Source: Bacillus sp. es.034 (GTDB lineage: Bacteria; Bacillota; Bacilli; Bacillales; Bacillaceae_B). Taken from it: 64,000 nt of DNA. The position numbers were made by a program, and so were the translations under genes. The notes below the pieces were generated by a model. It was given only the letters and a program-made list of their open reading frames with translations, had not been told where the DNA came from and did not search any database. Where the stretch lies: the NCBI RefSeq assembly GCF_002563655.1, contig NZ_PDIY01000001.1, positions 62,001-126,000 of the forward strand. The letters are read 5' to 3'. This document shows, piece by piece, positions 16,958 to 25,628 of the stretch; the stretch's first letter is position 1, and each line of letters starts with the position of its first letter.

Positions 16958-17707
16958 ATGAAAGATCGCAACCAACAGGTGATCGGACACTTGGAAGAGC
17001 TGAGGAGCCGCGCCATTAAAATCGTACTCGCCTTTATCGGTTTCCTGATAGTGGGGATGGCTTTTATGAAACCGATCTATGGATGGCTGATCAGGGATAT
17101 AGACATGAAGCTCGCGATTCTCGGACCTAGTGACATTTTATGGGTGTACCTGATGATCGCATCTGTGTTCTCAGTCGCAGCCACCATTCCAGTCGCTGCC
17201 TATCAAATTTGGCGGTTTGTCTCGCCGGCTCTGAGTGCAGCAGAAAGAAAAGTCACGTTACGCTTCATACCCGCCTTGTTCTTTCTGTTCATTTTCGGCA
17301 TTGGGTTCGGCTATTTCCTACTTTTTCCGATCGTCCTGAACTTCTTGACCACCCTGTCAGCCGACCAATTTGAAACGATGTTCACAGCGGAGAAATACTT
17401 CCGATTTATGTTACACCTGACCCTGCCTTTTGGATTATTATTCGAAATGCCTTTAGTCATCGTCTTTCTGACCGTACTTGGCATTTTGGATCCTTCCAAA
17501 TTAAAAAAATCAAGAAGGGTCGCCTATTTCTTGCTGATTGTCATTTCCGTGGTGATTACACCGCCGGATTTCCTTTCCGATGTATTGGTCATCCTGCCGC
17601 TCCTCCTTTTATATGAAATCAGCATCACCTGCTCAACCATGGCTTATAAGAAAAAGGCTTCCCCTTCTGCGGAGTCAAATGCAGGTCAAGAGAATGTTGC
17701 TCTATAA
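16958..17707 (+). CDS. tatC: Twin-arginine translocase subunit TatC
   Basis: A 249-residue membrane protein with six transmembrane segments. The N-terminal cytoplasmic motif VIGHLEELRSR (about residues 8-18) is the Tat signal-peptide recognition element, and conserved Pro/Glu positions appear in FGLLFEMPLVIVFL and VITPPD. It lies 19 bp after phoD with an AAGGAGG site and is thus co-expressed with its main substrate. It forms the TatAC translocase with the downstream TatA, as in the B. subtilis TatAd/TatCd pair, although the gene order of tatC and tatA is reversed here. Confidence 0.95.
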   Translation: MKDRNQQVIGHLEELRSRAIKIVLAFIGFLIVGMAFMKPIYGWLIRDIDMKLAILGPSDILWVYLMIASVFSVAATIPVAAYQIWRFVSPALSAAERKVTLRFIPALFFLFIFGIGFGYFLLFPIVLNFLTTLSADQFETMFTAEKYFRFMLHLTLPFGLLFEMPLVIVFLTVLGILDPSKLKKSRRVAYFLLIVISVVITPPDFLSDVLVILPLLLLYEISITCSTMAYKKKASPSAESNAGQENVAL

Positions 17708-17814
17708 AGGAAGAGACTTGAATGAACACACCATGAACAGAAGAGGCTTCTAAGCGGGATCGGCACATCCGTGTTCCCAAGCACATTCCATTAAACCGAC
17801 AGGAGGAGAAACCT

Positions 17815-18048
17815 ATGCTTACAAATATCGGAATCCCTGGATTAATTCTCGTACTGGTAATCGCCCTGATCATCTTTGGCCCGTCAAAACTACCGGAAAT
17901 CGGACGTGCATTCGGAACGACCTTAAAGGAATTTAAAAGTGCTACGAGCGATTTAGTCAATGGAAATGATCAAGAAAAGAGTACCTCAAGAGGCGAAAGT
18001 CAACGACTGACATCTGTGGAAAAAGACAAACAGCATACAGGCAGCTGA
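17815..18048 (+). CDS. tatA: Twin-arginine translocase subunit TatA
   Basis: A 77-residue protein with one N-terminal membrane helix ([20 protein letters not shown]), the hinge [20 protein letters not shown] and a charged amphipathic tail. This is the pore-forming TatA/E family; in Bacillus it also replaces TatB. It has its own AGGAGG site after a 107-bp gap from tatC and is closed by a strong terminator. Confidence 0.95.
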   Translation: MLTNIGIPGLILVLVIALIIFGPSKLPEIGRAFGTTLKEFKSATSDLVNGNDQEKSTSRGESQRLTSVEKDKQHTGS

Positions 18049-18060
18049 CCCGACACATCA

Positions 18061-18095
18061 AAAACCGCCCAGAGCTTCTTAGCCTGGGCGGTTTT
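18061..18095 (+). terminator. Terminator of the phoD-tatC-tatA operon
   Basis: AAAACCGCCCAG pairs perfectly with CTGGGCGGTTTT (12 bp) around an 11-nt loop, 12 nt after the tatA stop. The flanking A and T runs make it usable in both directions. Confidence 0.9.
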
Positions 18096-18116
18096 CGATG
18101 TTGGGTATCCAGTTCT

Positions 18117-18353
18117 CTAACTGTGACCGTTCTCTTCTTTCCCTTTCAAATAGTTTTCATATACTTCCCTTGCCTTATCCGCTCCTGGCATTTCTTTCGT
18201 TATTCTTTTATGTATTTCACTTACCAGATAAAGCCCCCTGAACAAACAACCTGCAATGATACCGAAAGCCAGGATGCCGCTTATCCAGGGTCCGGATATA
18301 AACAAGACCATACCTAGTAAACTTGCTAAAAAAATCGATAATATCAAGTACAA
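18117..18353 (-). CDS. Small hypothetical membrane protein (78 aa)
   Basis: Two closely spaced hydrophobic helices (about residues 2-22 and 25-45) are followed by a basic/acidic cytoplasmic tail, HKRITKEMPGADKAREVYENYLKGKEE. The start is TTG 18353, with AAGGGGG 9-10 nt upstream. I do not recognise the family. Confidence 0.6.
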   Translation of the reverse strand: MYLILSIFLASLLGMVLFISGPWISGILAFGIIAGCLFRGLYLVSEIHKRITKEMPGADKAREVYENYLKGKEENGHS

Positions 18354-18509
18354 ACGAATATATCCCCCTTCTCTCTAAGCATTAGTTCCTCTAGGATCGC
18401 GAGCAAGAAAGACAGATCCCTTGACCTAAAAGGAAAAAGGGTACCGTCCCCACTTTATCGGGAGTAAAAAAACAGTCACCCCATAAAAGAATAACTGTCT
18501 CTTAATCTC

Positions 18510-18779
18510 CTACATGCTACCCCCACGATGCTTCACTCTATAAAGAATAGAAGCAAACAGATTGGCCAAAAAGAATAACGGGTTCCCCTGCATATTCCCA
18601 AGAAGGCTCAGTTCACCGGCATTCATGTCATCATACATCTCTCCCTGTTTCTTTCCTTTCAATCGATTCTTTTCCTCTTCAGCTTTTAAAGCGATCAAGA
18701 AGCAATATTGCATAGGTAAGATCAACAGGGAAATCAATACATATAAACCGATAACAGCTAGAAAGATATACAATTCCAA
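18510..18779 (-). CDS. Small hypothetical membrane protein (89 aa, DUF3949-like)
   Basis: One long N-terminal hydrophobic segment (about residues 3-32) runs into a charged helix KAEEEKNRLKGKKQGEMYDD, followed by a second hydrophobic region FFLANLFASILYR. The layout resembles the DUF3949 proteins of Bacillus, but this is from memory and not firm. It is a monocistronic leftward gene with GAGGCAG upstream of the ATG. Confidence 0.6.
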   Translation of the reverse strand: MELYIFLAVIGLYVLISLLILPMQYCFLIALKAEEEKNRLKGKKQGEMYDDMNAGELSLLGNMQGNPLFFLANLFASILYRVKHRGGSM

Positions 18780-18863
18780 TTTGACTGCCTCCTTAAATCC
18801 ATCACTGTTTTTATTCCTTATATATGTATACGTTTAAATGGATTGGAAAGTTTCGTTAATGGG

Positions 18864-18930
18864 GAGCACAGGGACGGTTCTGCTGCTTCCCAATCATTGA
18901 AAAAAGAAGCAAGGGAGCCCCCTTGCTTCA
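18864..18930 (-). repeat. Dispersed GGGACGGTTC repeat forming the dhaKL terminator
   Basis: The left half, AGCACAGGGACGGTTCTGCT, is followed by CATTGA and A-rich DNA. The right half is a 10-bp perfect hairpin, GAAGCAAGGG with CCCTTGCTTC (18907-18930). On the minus strand the hairpin is followed by six T residues, 5 nt past the dihydroxyacetone kinase stop, so it works as that gene's terminator. Confidence 0.75.
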
Positions 18931-18934
18931 TTCT

Positions 18935-20692
18935 TTACTTCAAACTCTCCGATAACTCGGTGAATATTACCCCTAGCGCATAAGCACCTGCATCGGGATG
19001 ACCGAGGCTTCGTTCCCCAACGGTACCTGCTCGTCCCATCCGCGCAACAATATCCTTGGTTTTCTCGGCTCCTTCTACAGCGGCGGCTGCTCCTTTTTCA
19101 AACGCAGTCTTGAAGTCATCCCCGTTCGCTGAACTTGCCGACCAAGAGTCAGCACATGGAACGAGTGCATCCACGAGGGTTTTGTCGCCGACCTCTGCTC
19201 CTCTGCCGAAGGATCTCTCGCCAGTATCCTGGATTCCCTTCACCGCGGCCTGCAGCATGTCCGCGAATTCTTTCACGGTCAGTTCGGTTCGATCTTGCGC
19301 CGCTTTTCCTGCCGCACGGAACGCAGATCCCCAGATTGGACCGGAAGCACCGCCGCAATATTCCATGATGACCATGGAACTTGCATCCAGGAAGCTGCCG
19401 ATTGTGAGATTTTCTTGACTAAGGATGTCTTTCCACTCCCGCTTCAATTGCTTAAAGCCTTTAGAGACGCTCATCCCGAAATCCCCGTCTCCGGCATGTG
19501 AATCCAATTCACAGAAAGGTACTTCATTCTTGATGATGATGTCGCTCATTTTATCCACGAGGTAGATCACGTTATCAAGTGTTGCCTTATTATTCTTGAT
19601 CACAGCGTTCTCTTCCGATGTCTCCACTTCGAAGGAGACTGGTTTCTTTTCCTCACCTTCCTCCAGGTCGATGTACTCCACACCCGGTACCGGTCCGTCC
19701 ACCCTGAACGCAGGCGCTGTACTTTCACTGGATAGCAATGTTTTCAACTCTTCATCAAGCTTCATCACCGTCAGGGAAGCCCCTGCCATATCGATGCTCG
19801 TCATGTAATTGCCGACAAAGGCTCGGTTAATCTGAATTTTTTTATCCGCCAAAATCCGGGTGACGGAATGATTGAAAAGATAGAGTTCTTGCAGTGGCGT
19901 TCCTCCAAAGCCGTTTACAAGGACCACGATCTCGGAAGCATCTCCCTCTTCCATTTTCAGATCCTTCAGAAGGTCGTTGACCATCCGCTCTGCCAGTTCG
20001 TCTGCAGACGCCATTTTTTCCCGTCTTGTCCCAGGCTCACCGTGAATCCCGACACCATATTCGATTTCGTCGTCAGCCAATTTGAACGTCGGAGCTCCAC
20101 TAGCTGGGACGGTGCAGGATGTCAGTGCGAATCCGATGCTGCGGACATTTTCAGCCGCCTTCTCCGCCACTTCTTTGACTTCCTTCAAGCTTCTACCTTC
20201 TTCAGCCGCCGCTCCCGCAATTTTATGTACCAACACGGTTCCCGCGACACCGCGGCGTCCCACGGTATAAAGACTGTCTTCCACGGCAATATCATCTTCC
20301 ACTTTGACATATTCCACAGGGATGCCGTCCTCTGAAGCCATGTGAGCCGCATTTTTAAAATTCATGATATCCCCGCTGTAATTCTTAATGACCAAGAGGG
20401 CTCCCTTTTTACCGGCCGTCGCTTTAATCGCCTGATACACCTGAATCTGTGAAGGCGACGCAAACACATCCCCGCACACAGCTGCATCGAGCATCCCTTT
20501 CCCAACTAGTCCAGCATGTGCAGGCTCATGTCCACTTCCTCCGCCGCTGATCAACGTGACCTTCTCTTCATTCAAATCCTTTTTCTTCATCACCTTATAC
20601 TTCTTCATAAACTCAAGCTCCGGATGAGCCATGGCCATCCCATTGCACATCTCCACGACCAAATCTTCAGGTTCATTCATGACTTTCTTCAT
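18935..20692 (-). CDS. Fused dihydroxyacetone kinase (DhaK-DhaL), ATP-dependent type
   Basis: A 585-residue single-chain kinase. The DhaK domain (about 1-330) contains ISGGGSGHEPAHAG (about 48-61), GDVFASPS and the covalent substrate His in GVGIHGEPGTRRE (about 218). The DhaL ATP-binding domain (about 370-585) has LDSHAGDGDFGMSVSKGF (Mg-binding Asp residues), GGASGPIWGSAF, GDKTLVDALVP and RAGTVGERSLGHPDAGA. Such fusions use ATP rather than PTS phosphate and phosphorylate dihydroxyacetone or related trioses. It stands alone with an AGGAGG site and its own terminator. Confidence 0.95.
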   Translation of the reverse strand: MKKVMNEPEDLVVEMCNGMAMAHPELEFMKKYKVMKKKDLNEEKVTLISGGGSGHEPAHAGLVGKGMLDAAVCGDVFASPSQIQVYQAIKATAGKKGALLVIKNYSGDIMNFKNAAHMASEDGIPVEYVKVEDDIAVEDSLYTVGRRGVAGTVLVHKIAGAAAEEGRSLKEVKEVAEKAAENVRSIGFALTSCTVPASGAPTFKLADDEIEYGVGIHGEPGTRREKMASADELAERMVNDLLKDLKMEEGDASEIVVLVNGFGGTPLQELYLFNHSVTRILADKKIQINRAFVGNYMTSIDMAGASLTVMKLDEELKTLLSSESTAPAFRVDGPVPGVEYIDLEEGEEKKPVSFEVETSEENAVIKNNKATLDNVIYLVDKMSDIIIKNEVPFCELDSHAGDGDFGMSVSKGFKQLKREWKDILSQENLTIGSFLDASSMVIMEYCGGASGPIWGSAFRAAGKAAQDRTELTVKEFADMLQAAVKGIQDTGERSFGRGAEVGDKTLVDALVPCADSWSASSANGDDFKTAFEKGAAAAVEGAEKTKDIVARMGRAGTVGERSLGHPDAGAYALGVIFTELSESLK

Positions 20693-20759
20693 TCATAACT
20701 CCTCCTTCAGTTTTGTGATTGCTCAAATTATCTCACTCTCCACATTAAAACGAAAGCAA

Positions 20760-20831
20760 GAAGCATGGGGACGGTTCTGTTGCTTCCTCTAGATGAAAAA
20801 AAGAAGTACGAGCATCGTTCCTGCTTGTTCA
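20760..20831. repeat. Dispersed GGGACGGTTC repeat, degenerate copy
   Basis: GAAGCATGGGGACGGTTCTG opens the element, followed by TTGCTTCC, an A-rich spacer and a decayed right half (GAAGTACGAGCATCGTTCCT). It has the same two-part layout as other copies, but the right hairpin is weakened. It lies upstream of the YciI gene and downstream, in the opposite sense, of the dhaKL start. Confidence 0.6.
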
Positions 20832-20913
20832 AACATGGTAAGATGATATTATCAGAATTTTAAAAATCATTTAGATGAGTAACAAAAAATTGAATGACCT
20901 AGGAGAGATGATG

Positions 20914-21288
20914 ATGATATTCCTATGCATGGGCTATTTCAACTCTGAAAAAATGGATGCACGTCCAAGTGCGGAGATTGAAGCGGTGATGGCTGAATGC
21001 CAGCCGCACACGGAGAAATTGTATGAAACGGGGAAGGTGCTCCTTGATGCAGGTCTGGAATCTGAGATCAAAAACTTGCGCCGGGTGGACGGGAAAGTCA
21101 TGGTAACAGATGGGCCGTTTACAGAATCGAAAGAGATGATCGGCAGCGTCTTCATTTTTGAAGCAGAAGACATGGATGAAGCGATCGAGCTTGCTTCTAT
21201 TCATCCGACGACGCAATTGAATATAGGAGAAGAATTTGGGTGGCGCATCGAGATCCGTCCTGTTCATTTTTTTAAGAATGATAAGTGA
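20914..21288 (+). CDS. YciI family protein
   Basis: A YciI/DGPF-domain protein of 124 residues from the preferred start. Family marks are the central VTDGPFTESKEMIGS segment and the C-terminal A-S-IHPTTQ motif; these ferredoxin-like dimers are often adjacent to sigma factors or small enzymes and mostly lack a defined reaction. ATG 20914 is preferred because AGGAGA ends 7 nt upstream; a longer frame to 20875 lacks a site. The neighbouring NTF2-like and DinB genes run in the same direction. Confidence 0.85.
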   Translation: MIFLCMGYFNSEKMDARPSAEIEAVMAECQPHTEKLYETGKVLLDAGLESEIKNLRRVDGKVMVTDGPFTESKEMIGSVFIFEAEDMDEAIELASIHPTTQLNIGEEFGWRIEIRPVHFFKNDK

Positions 21289-21353
21289 GTTACTAAGTAA
21301 ATCGATTCATATTTTTCTAAAAGAATGACCGTTTTGATCAAGGAGTGGATGAT

Positions 21354-21794
21354 ATGACGAATGGAACGAGTTTCGTTCAGGACGTTCTTGAAACGTACAA
21401 ACGCGCCGTCTACGAAAGCGATGTTGAAAAATTCCTATCTATCTATTCGGCAGACGTACATATTTATGACTGCTGGGGAAACTGGGAGTGTAAGGGCCTT
21501 TCTTTATGGAAGAATAGTGTGACAGAGTGGTTTAATGGTTTGAAGGAAGACGGATATTTACTACAAGTGGATATGAATGATTTAGTTATTGAGGAAAATA
21601 CGAATGTTGCATTTGCTCATTGTGCTGTGACTTACTCTGCTTTCAGGGGAAATTCCGAAGAGAAGGATCGTCAAATGACCAACCGTTTCACATTTGGCTT
21701 AAAAAAAGAGAACGAATCTTGGCTTATCACACACGAACATTCTTCATTGCCAATCGATATGCAAACTGGAAAAGGGATCTTCAACGTAAAATAA
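21354..21794 (+). CDS. NTF2-like / SnoaL-like domain protein
   Basis: A 146-residue alpha+beta-barrel protein of the nuclear transport factor 2 superfamily (DUF4440/SgcJ type). The pattern begins with FVQDVLETYKRAVYESDVEKF, then YSADVHIYDCWG, and ends WLITHEHSSLPID. Members are small hydrolases, isomerases or ligand-binding proteins; the reaction here is unknown. ATG 21354 has AAGGAG 8 nt upstream, whereas GTG 21345 overlaps that site. Confidence 0.8.
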   Translation: MTNGTSFVQDVLETYKRAVYESDVEKFLSIYSADVHIYDCWGNWECKGLSLWKNSVTEWFNGLKEDGYLLQVDMNDLVIEENTNVAFAHCAVTYSAFRGNSEEKDRQMTNRFTFGLKKENESWLITHEHSSLPIDMQTGKGIFNVK

Positions 21795-21900
21795 TAGAAT
21801 TGGTAGAGAAAAATAGTGCATTTCTTCAAGAAGGAGAAGTGCCTTTTTTTATGAAATGTATGAAAGAATGTGAGTTCAAAAGGGAAAGGGAGAAATGAAC

Positions 21901-22428
21901 ATGAATGACCTTACATTGATTGACACATACAAAAGCTTCCTACAAACATATTCTCATGAGCAGCTAAGGTATATACCCGAACAAGGGGTCTGGTCTATCG
22001 GCCAAATGTATGACCATCTACTTGTCGTGGCTCATGAGTATCTGGACAGTGTTGAAGCCTGTGCGCTGGCTCGTGGAGAGCAAACGCAGGGGAAAACAGA
22101 GTTTGGTGACTATTTATTTAACATTGGTGGATTCCCGCCTATTAAAATCACATTACCACCCGAACTTAATGCTGCCCCGGACAATACAAAATCGAAAGAG
22201 GATATTAGACGAGAGCTTGATCAACTAATGGAGCGAATGAAAGAGTTGAAAATGAAGGTAGATGAAATCAATCCAAACTACAAGCAGGAGCATGGAGGCT
22301 TTGGATGGCTGAATGCCCAGGAATGGTTTGACCTCGTTGCCATGCATTTCCGTCATCATCTGAGGCAGAAGTATGAGTTAGATGGTGTATGGGTGAAGCA
22401 TGGAGACGGTTCTGATGCTTCCATATAA
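21901..22428 (+). CDS. DinB family protein
   Basis: A 175-residue four-helix-bundle DinB/YfiT-type protein. The metal-binding His positions appear in IGQMYDHLLVVAHEY (about residue 40) and AMHFRHHLRQKYEL (about 155). Such proteins include thiol-dependent transferases (bacillithiol) and many of unknown role. ATG 21901 has GGGAG at 8-10 nt. The last nine codons (HGDGSDASI) and the stop lie inside a dispersed repeat, so the natural C-terminus was probably altered by repeat insertion. Confidence 0.82.
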   Translation: MNDLTLIDTYKSFLQTYSHEQLRYIPEQGVWSIGQMYDHLLVVAHEYLDSVEACALARGEQTQGKTEFGDYLFNIGGFPPIKITLPPELNAAPDNTKSKEDIRRELDQLMERMKELKMKVDEINPNYKQEHGGFGWLNAQEWFDLVAMHFRHHLRQKYELDGVWVKHGDGSDASI

Positions 22429-22463
22429 TAAAAAAAGAAGCAAGGGAACCGTCCCCTTGCTTC
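22395..22463. repeat. Dispersed GGGACGGTTC repeat overlapping the DinB gene end
   Basis: The left half GAAGCATGGAGACGGTTCTG is in coding sequence. The right half pairs GAAGCAAGGG (22437-22446) with CCCTTGCTTC (22454-22463). On the minus strand a run of T follows, terminating the convergent acetyltransferase gene; the plus side has TTCCTTCCTT. Confidence 0.75.
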
Positions 22464-22469
22464 CTTCCT

Positions 22470-23054
22470 TCACTCATAAATCCCTTTCAGGACTTTCGCT
22501 GGTACTCCTGCAGCCACTACATTTTCAGGAACGTCTTTCGTGACAACCGCTCCAGCAGCAATGACAGAATTGTCCCCGATTGTGACACCAGGCAGGATCG
22601 TGGCATTAGATCCGATCCAAACGTTCTTCCCTAACGTCACCGGTGACGCGAATGTGGTGTTCCTCGTCTCCAGAGGCAACCCATGATTCAGTGTCGCAAT
22701 CGTGACATTCATGCCGATCAGTGAACCGTCTCCGATGTGAATGCCGCCCCTGTCCTGGAACGAACACCCTGTGTTGAAGAACACATTTTTTCCGATATTA
22801 ATGTTTTTCCCAAAGTCCGTATAAAATGGCGGGAAGCACATGAACGACGAATCCACTTCGGTTCCGGTCAGTTCGCTGAATATCTCGACGATTTCTTCCT
22901 TGGAATGATAAGAAGTATTCAATTCCATCGTGATCCGTTGGGCTTCGTAGCTGCATTGAGTCAGCAGGCCGTGCAGTTCTTTATCCTCACCGGAAATGGG
23001 GTTGCCTTCCTTGCAAAATGTCAGGAACTCTTCCATATTCATGCTCTTGGTCAC
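22470..23054 (-). CDS. Sugar O-acetyltransferase (maltose/galactoside acetyltransferase type)
   Basis: A 194-residue left-handed beta-helix acetyltransferase. The N-terminal helical Mac domain (about 1-55) is followed by hexapeptide repeats from about 85 ([69 protein letters not shown]). The catalytic His is in ATLNHGLP (about 118). It transfers acetyl from acetyl-CoA to sugars. It lies directly downstream of adhA, 15 bp apart and co-oriented, so it may share the AdhR-controlled transcript. Confidence 0.88.
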   Translation of the reverse strand: MTKSMNMEEFLTFCKEGNPISGEDKELHGLLTQCSYEAQRITMELNTSYHSKEEIVEIFSELTGTEVDSSFMCFPPFYTDFGKNINIGKNVFFNTGCSFQDRGGIHIGDGSLIGMNVTIATLNHGLPLETRNTTFASPVTLGKNVWIGSNATILPGVTIGDNSVIAAGAVVTKDVPENVVAAGVPAKVLKGIYE

Positions 23055-23069
23055 CTGCTTTCTTTACCT

Positions 23070-24110
23070 TTAAATCGTGCTCGTATCAATCACAAATCGA
23101 TACTTCACATCAGAACCCAATACCCGTTCGTACGCTTCATCGATATAATCGGCCGAAATCACTTCAATCTTAGGGACGATTCCGTGTTCCCCACAGAAAT
23201 CGAGCATTTCCTGTGTTTCGCGGATGCCTCCGATCATGGATCCTGCAAATGAACGGCGGTGGCCGATCAAGGAGAATACATTGACTTCCAGTGGTTCTGC
23301 AGGTGCTCCCACATTGACCATCGCGCCATCTAGTGTCAAGAGGGAAAGATACGCACTGATATCAATCTTGGCGCTGACCGTATTAATGATCAGATCAAAT
23401 GTCCCGGCAAGTTTTTCGAACGTATCCGGCTCGGTGGTAGCATAATACGCTTCCGCCCCGAATTCCAGTCCATCCTCTTTTTTGTTCAACGTACGGGAAA
23501 GGACCGACACTTCGGCACCCATGGCATGTGCGATCTTGACCGCCATATGACCGAGTCCACCCATGCCGACAACCGCTACTTTTTTCCCTGGACCTGCATT
23601 CCAATGATTCAGCGGGGAATACGTCGTAATCCCTGCACATAACAGAGGTGCAGCAGCGTCAAGTTCGATGTTATCAGGGATGCGAAGGACAAAATCTTCC
23701 GTTACGACGATATGAGTGGAATAGCCTCCTTGAGTCGGCTCACCATATTTGTCCACGCCTGCATACGTCGGTACGTTTCCTTTCAGGCAGTACTGCTCTT
23801 CCCCTTCACGGCAGTTCTTACATTCGCCGCAGGAATCCACCATACATCCGACCCCTACACGGTCGCCGGCTTTGTACTTCGTTACCTTGGAACCGACCTC
23901 CGTGACGATTCCCGCAATCTCATGTCCGGGAACGAGCGGATACTTCACTTCTCCCCATTCACCGTGTGCCGTATGGATATCAGAGTGACAGATCCCTGCA
24001 TACTTGATTTCAATCAGAACATCATGCACATCCAGATCGCGCCGCTCGATTTCAGCCTTTCTGAACGATTGGTCAGGACCGTCAACTGCTCGTGCTTTAG
24101 CTATTACCAT
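23070..24110 (-). CDS. adhA: NAD(P)-dependent zinc alcohol dehydrogenase AdhA
   Basis: A 346-residue medium-chain dehydrogenase. The catalytic zinc ligands are in [17 protein letters not shown] (Cys, about 37) and [10 protein letters not shown] (His). The structural zinc site is [20 protein letters not shown] (about 88-107). The cofactor motif is [15 protein letters not shown] (about 175-189). It fits the YjgB/cinnamyl-alcohol-dehydrogenase group, and with a divergent MerR gene it matches the B. subtilis adhA-adhR pair, used in aldehyde (formaldehyde, methylglyoxal) detoxification. Confidence 0.88.
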   Translation of the reverse strand: MVIAKARAVDGPDQSFRKAEIERRDLDVHDVLIEIKYAGICHSDIHTAHGEWGEVKYPLVPGHEIAGIVTEVGSKVTKYKAGDRVGVGCMVDSCGECKNCREGEEQYCLKGNVPTYAGVDKYGEPTQGGYSTHIVVTEDFVLRIPDNIELDAAAPLLCAGITTYSPLNHWNAGPGKKVAVVGMGGLGHMAVKIAHAMGAEVSVLSRTLNKKEDGLEFGAEAYYATTEPDTFEKLAGTFDLIINTVSAKIDISAYLSLLTLDGAMVNVGAPAEPLEVNVFSLIGHRRSFAGSMIGGIRETQEMLDFCGEHGIVPKIEVISADYIDEAYERVLGSDVKYRFVIDTSTI

Positions 24111-24166
24111 AAGTAAAAACCTCCTGTATTAGATGTTTGTAAGAGAAACCAACTCTTATAGAACCA

Positions 24167-24197
24167 ATGGTAATCCCTATAGTTAACTCTAGGTCAA
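24167..24197 (-). promoter_or_regulatory. MerR-type promoter/operator of adhA
   Basis: On the minus strand -35 TTGACC (24192-24197) and -10 TACCAT (24167-24172) are separated by 19 bp, the overlong spacing of MerR-activated promoters. The spacer carries the dyad CCTATAGTTAACTCTAGG (24176-24193), palindromic except for one position in each half. Confidence 0.75.
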
Positions 24198-24222
24198 GCG
24201 ATAACTCTTTACGAATCTGTTT

Positions 24223-24275
24223 TTGACTGCAGCTGATAACCATGCTATGATCTTCCACAAACATAGAGTTAACTC
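24223..24275 (+). promoter_or_regulatory. adhR promoter with a second AdhR-like site
   Basis: TTGACT (24223-24228) and TATGAT (24246-24251) are spaced 17 bp, a sigma-A promoter for adhR. GAGTTAACTC (24266-24275), the same core as the adhA operator, lies just downstream near the expected transcription start, which suggests autoregulation. Confidence 0.65.
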
Positions 24276-24306
24276 GACGTCTAGATGAATGAAAAGGAGC
24301 GAGAAT

Positions 24307-24720
24307 ATGAAGACCTATTCAATTGGAGAAGTGGCAAAAAAGTTGAATCTCTCAATCTATACCCTGAGATACTATGACAAAGAAGGCCTCATGCCTTTCG
24401 TAGAACGAACAGAAAATGGCACCAGACGATTTAAAGAATCCGATATCTCCGCATTACATATCATCGAATGCCTGAAATCCACCGGGATGCCAATCAAGGA
24501 AATCAAACACTTCATCGACTGGTGTGCAGAAGGTGACGCCACCCTGCAGCACCGTTATGACATGTTCCTCGAAAGAAAAGCCACCGTAGAAGCAAAGATT
24601 AAAGAACTCCAGCAAACCATGGAAGTCATCGACCATAAATGCAGCTATTATAAGACCGCATTGGATGCAGGTACGGAAGATGTGCATAGAAATAAGAAGA
24701 TAGAGATTATTCATCCGTAA
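24307..24720 (+). CDS. adhR: MerR family regulator AdhR
   Basis: A 137-residue MerR regulator: winged HTH YSIGEVAKKLNLSIYTLRYYDKEGLMPF (about residues 3-30, here named by its ends), then a dimerisation helix QHRYDMFLERKATVEAKIKEL. A single Cys in WCAEGD (about 78) and one in DHKCSYYK could sense electrophiles, as in aldehyde-responsive AdhR. ATG 24307 has AAAGGAG at 9 nt. Transcribed divergently from adhA with shared TTAACTC dyads between them. Confidence 0.85.
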   Translation: MKTYSIGEVAKKLNLSIYTLRYYDKEGLMPFVERTENGTRRFKESDISALHIIECLKSTGMPIKEIKHFIDWCAEGDATLQHRYDMFLERKATVEAKIKELQQTMEVIDHKCSYYKTALDAGTEDVHRNKKIEIIHP

Positions 24721-24868
24721 CGCTTCTTCTATGCAGTAAGTAGGTGTGCATACTCCTAGACAAATAGATTGATTTATCTAGTTCTTTTATAAATAATAGA
24801 ACAATTCAAGACGCAACTATACTTAGCGGAACATCCACATACGGGACTGCTTCAAATGAATAAAAAGA

Positions 24869-24896
24869 CCCAAAGTATAAGCTTTGGGCCTTTTTT
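24869..24896 (+). terminator. Intrinsic terminator downstream of adhR
   Basis: CCCAAAG pairs with CTTTGGG around TATAAG, followed by CC and six T. It is 148 nt past the adhR stop, leaving a long 3' untranslated region with no visible gene. The preceding A-run lets it also end the convergent gene at 24920. Confidence 0.75.
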
Positions 24897-24919
24897 GTAT
24901 TTCTTCATATAGATATCAT

Positions 24920-25438
24920 TCAGTTATTTTCCTTCACCGGCAACACTATGGACGAATATACAGAACCATTTACCTCGATGTCCACTCTCCATTGACCACT
25001 TTCAGGAAACCACAGCTCAATGGATTGTTCTTTTTTTGGTCTAGCTAATGCCAAGGGTTCTCTCTTCGCCTTTCCTTTATGAGAAAAAATTAACCGAACC
25101 TTTTCAGCATCGACTGCCTCATAGGGCAATGTGAGGGTCGTATTATAGTTCTCTTTTTCATAAATAAACGAGTTATACTTGATACTCCCACTCTCATCGC
25201 CTAAGAATAGGTCACCTTCTGAAACAAAATCAGGACTTGTATGCCATTTTGCTTGATTTTCTCCCGAGAAGTGAAGGAACACAAAAAGCAGAACCAATGC
25301 CAAACAAGCAATTTGAACTTTCCAAAACCCGTTTACTGTTTTAAATGAATTCATCATCTCGGAATAAGGAGCCACCATTTTTAAAATTATAAATCCAACA
25401 TTTAATAAGAGTAATGCAAAAGCTATATATAAAAACAT
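24920..25438 (-). CDS. Hypothetical membrane protein with extracytoplasmic domain
   Basis: A 172-residue protein with two N-terminal transmembrane helices (about 2-22 and 40-60). A beta-rich extracytoplasmic domain follows, ending WFPESGQWRVDIEVNGSVY and a strand. The C-terminal half resembles the FixH/YtkA-like beta-sandwich fold, but I cannot assign a family. It is followed on its strand by the adhR-side terminator. Confidence 0.6.
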   Translation of the reverse strand: MFLYIAFALLLLNVGFIILKMVAPYSEMMNSFKTVNGFWKVQIACLALVLLFVFLHFSGENQAKWHTSPDFVSEGDLFLGDESGSIKYNSFIYEKENYNTTLTLPYEAVDAEKVRLIFSHKGKAKREPLALARPKKEQSIELWFPESGQWRVDIEVNGSVYSSIVLPVKENN

Positions 25439-25628
25439 CCAATCCCCCTAAAACATAGAATGCGAAATGAACTCCACTCTATAACCATTCTCTAAAATCC
25501 GACTAACTCCTTTCGTTTTTTCAAAATCCCCCGGGCTACCAACCAGATATATTATCAGAACAGCACAACCAACACTTCCCAGTAAGCGGTTTTCCCTTGA
25601 CCAGACTAGAAAAGAATTAATGCTAATG

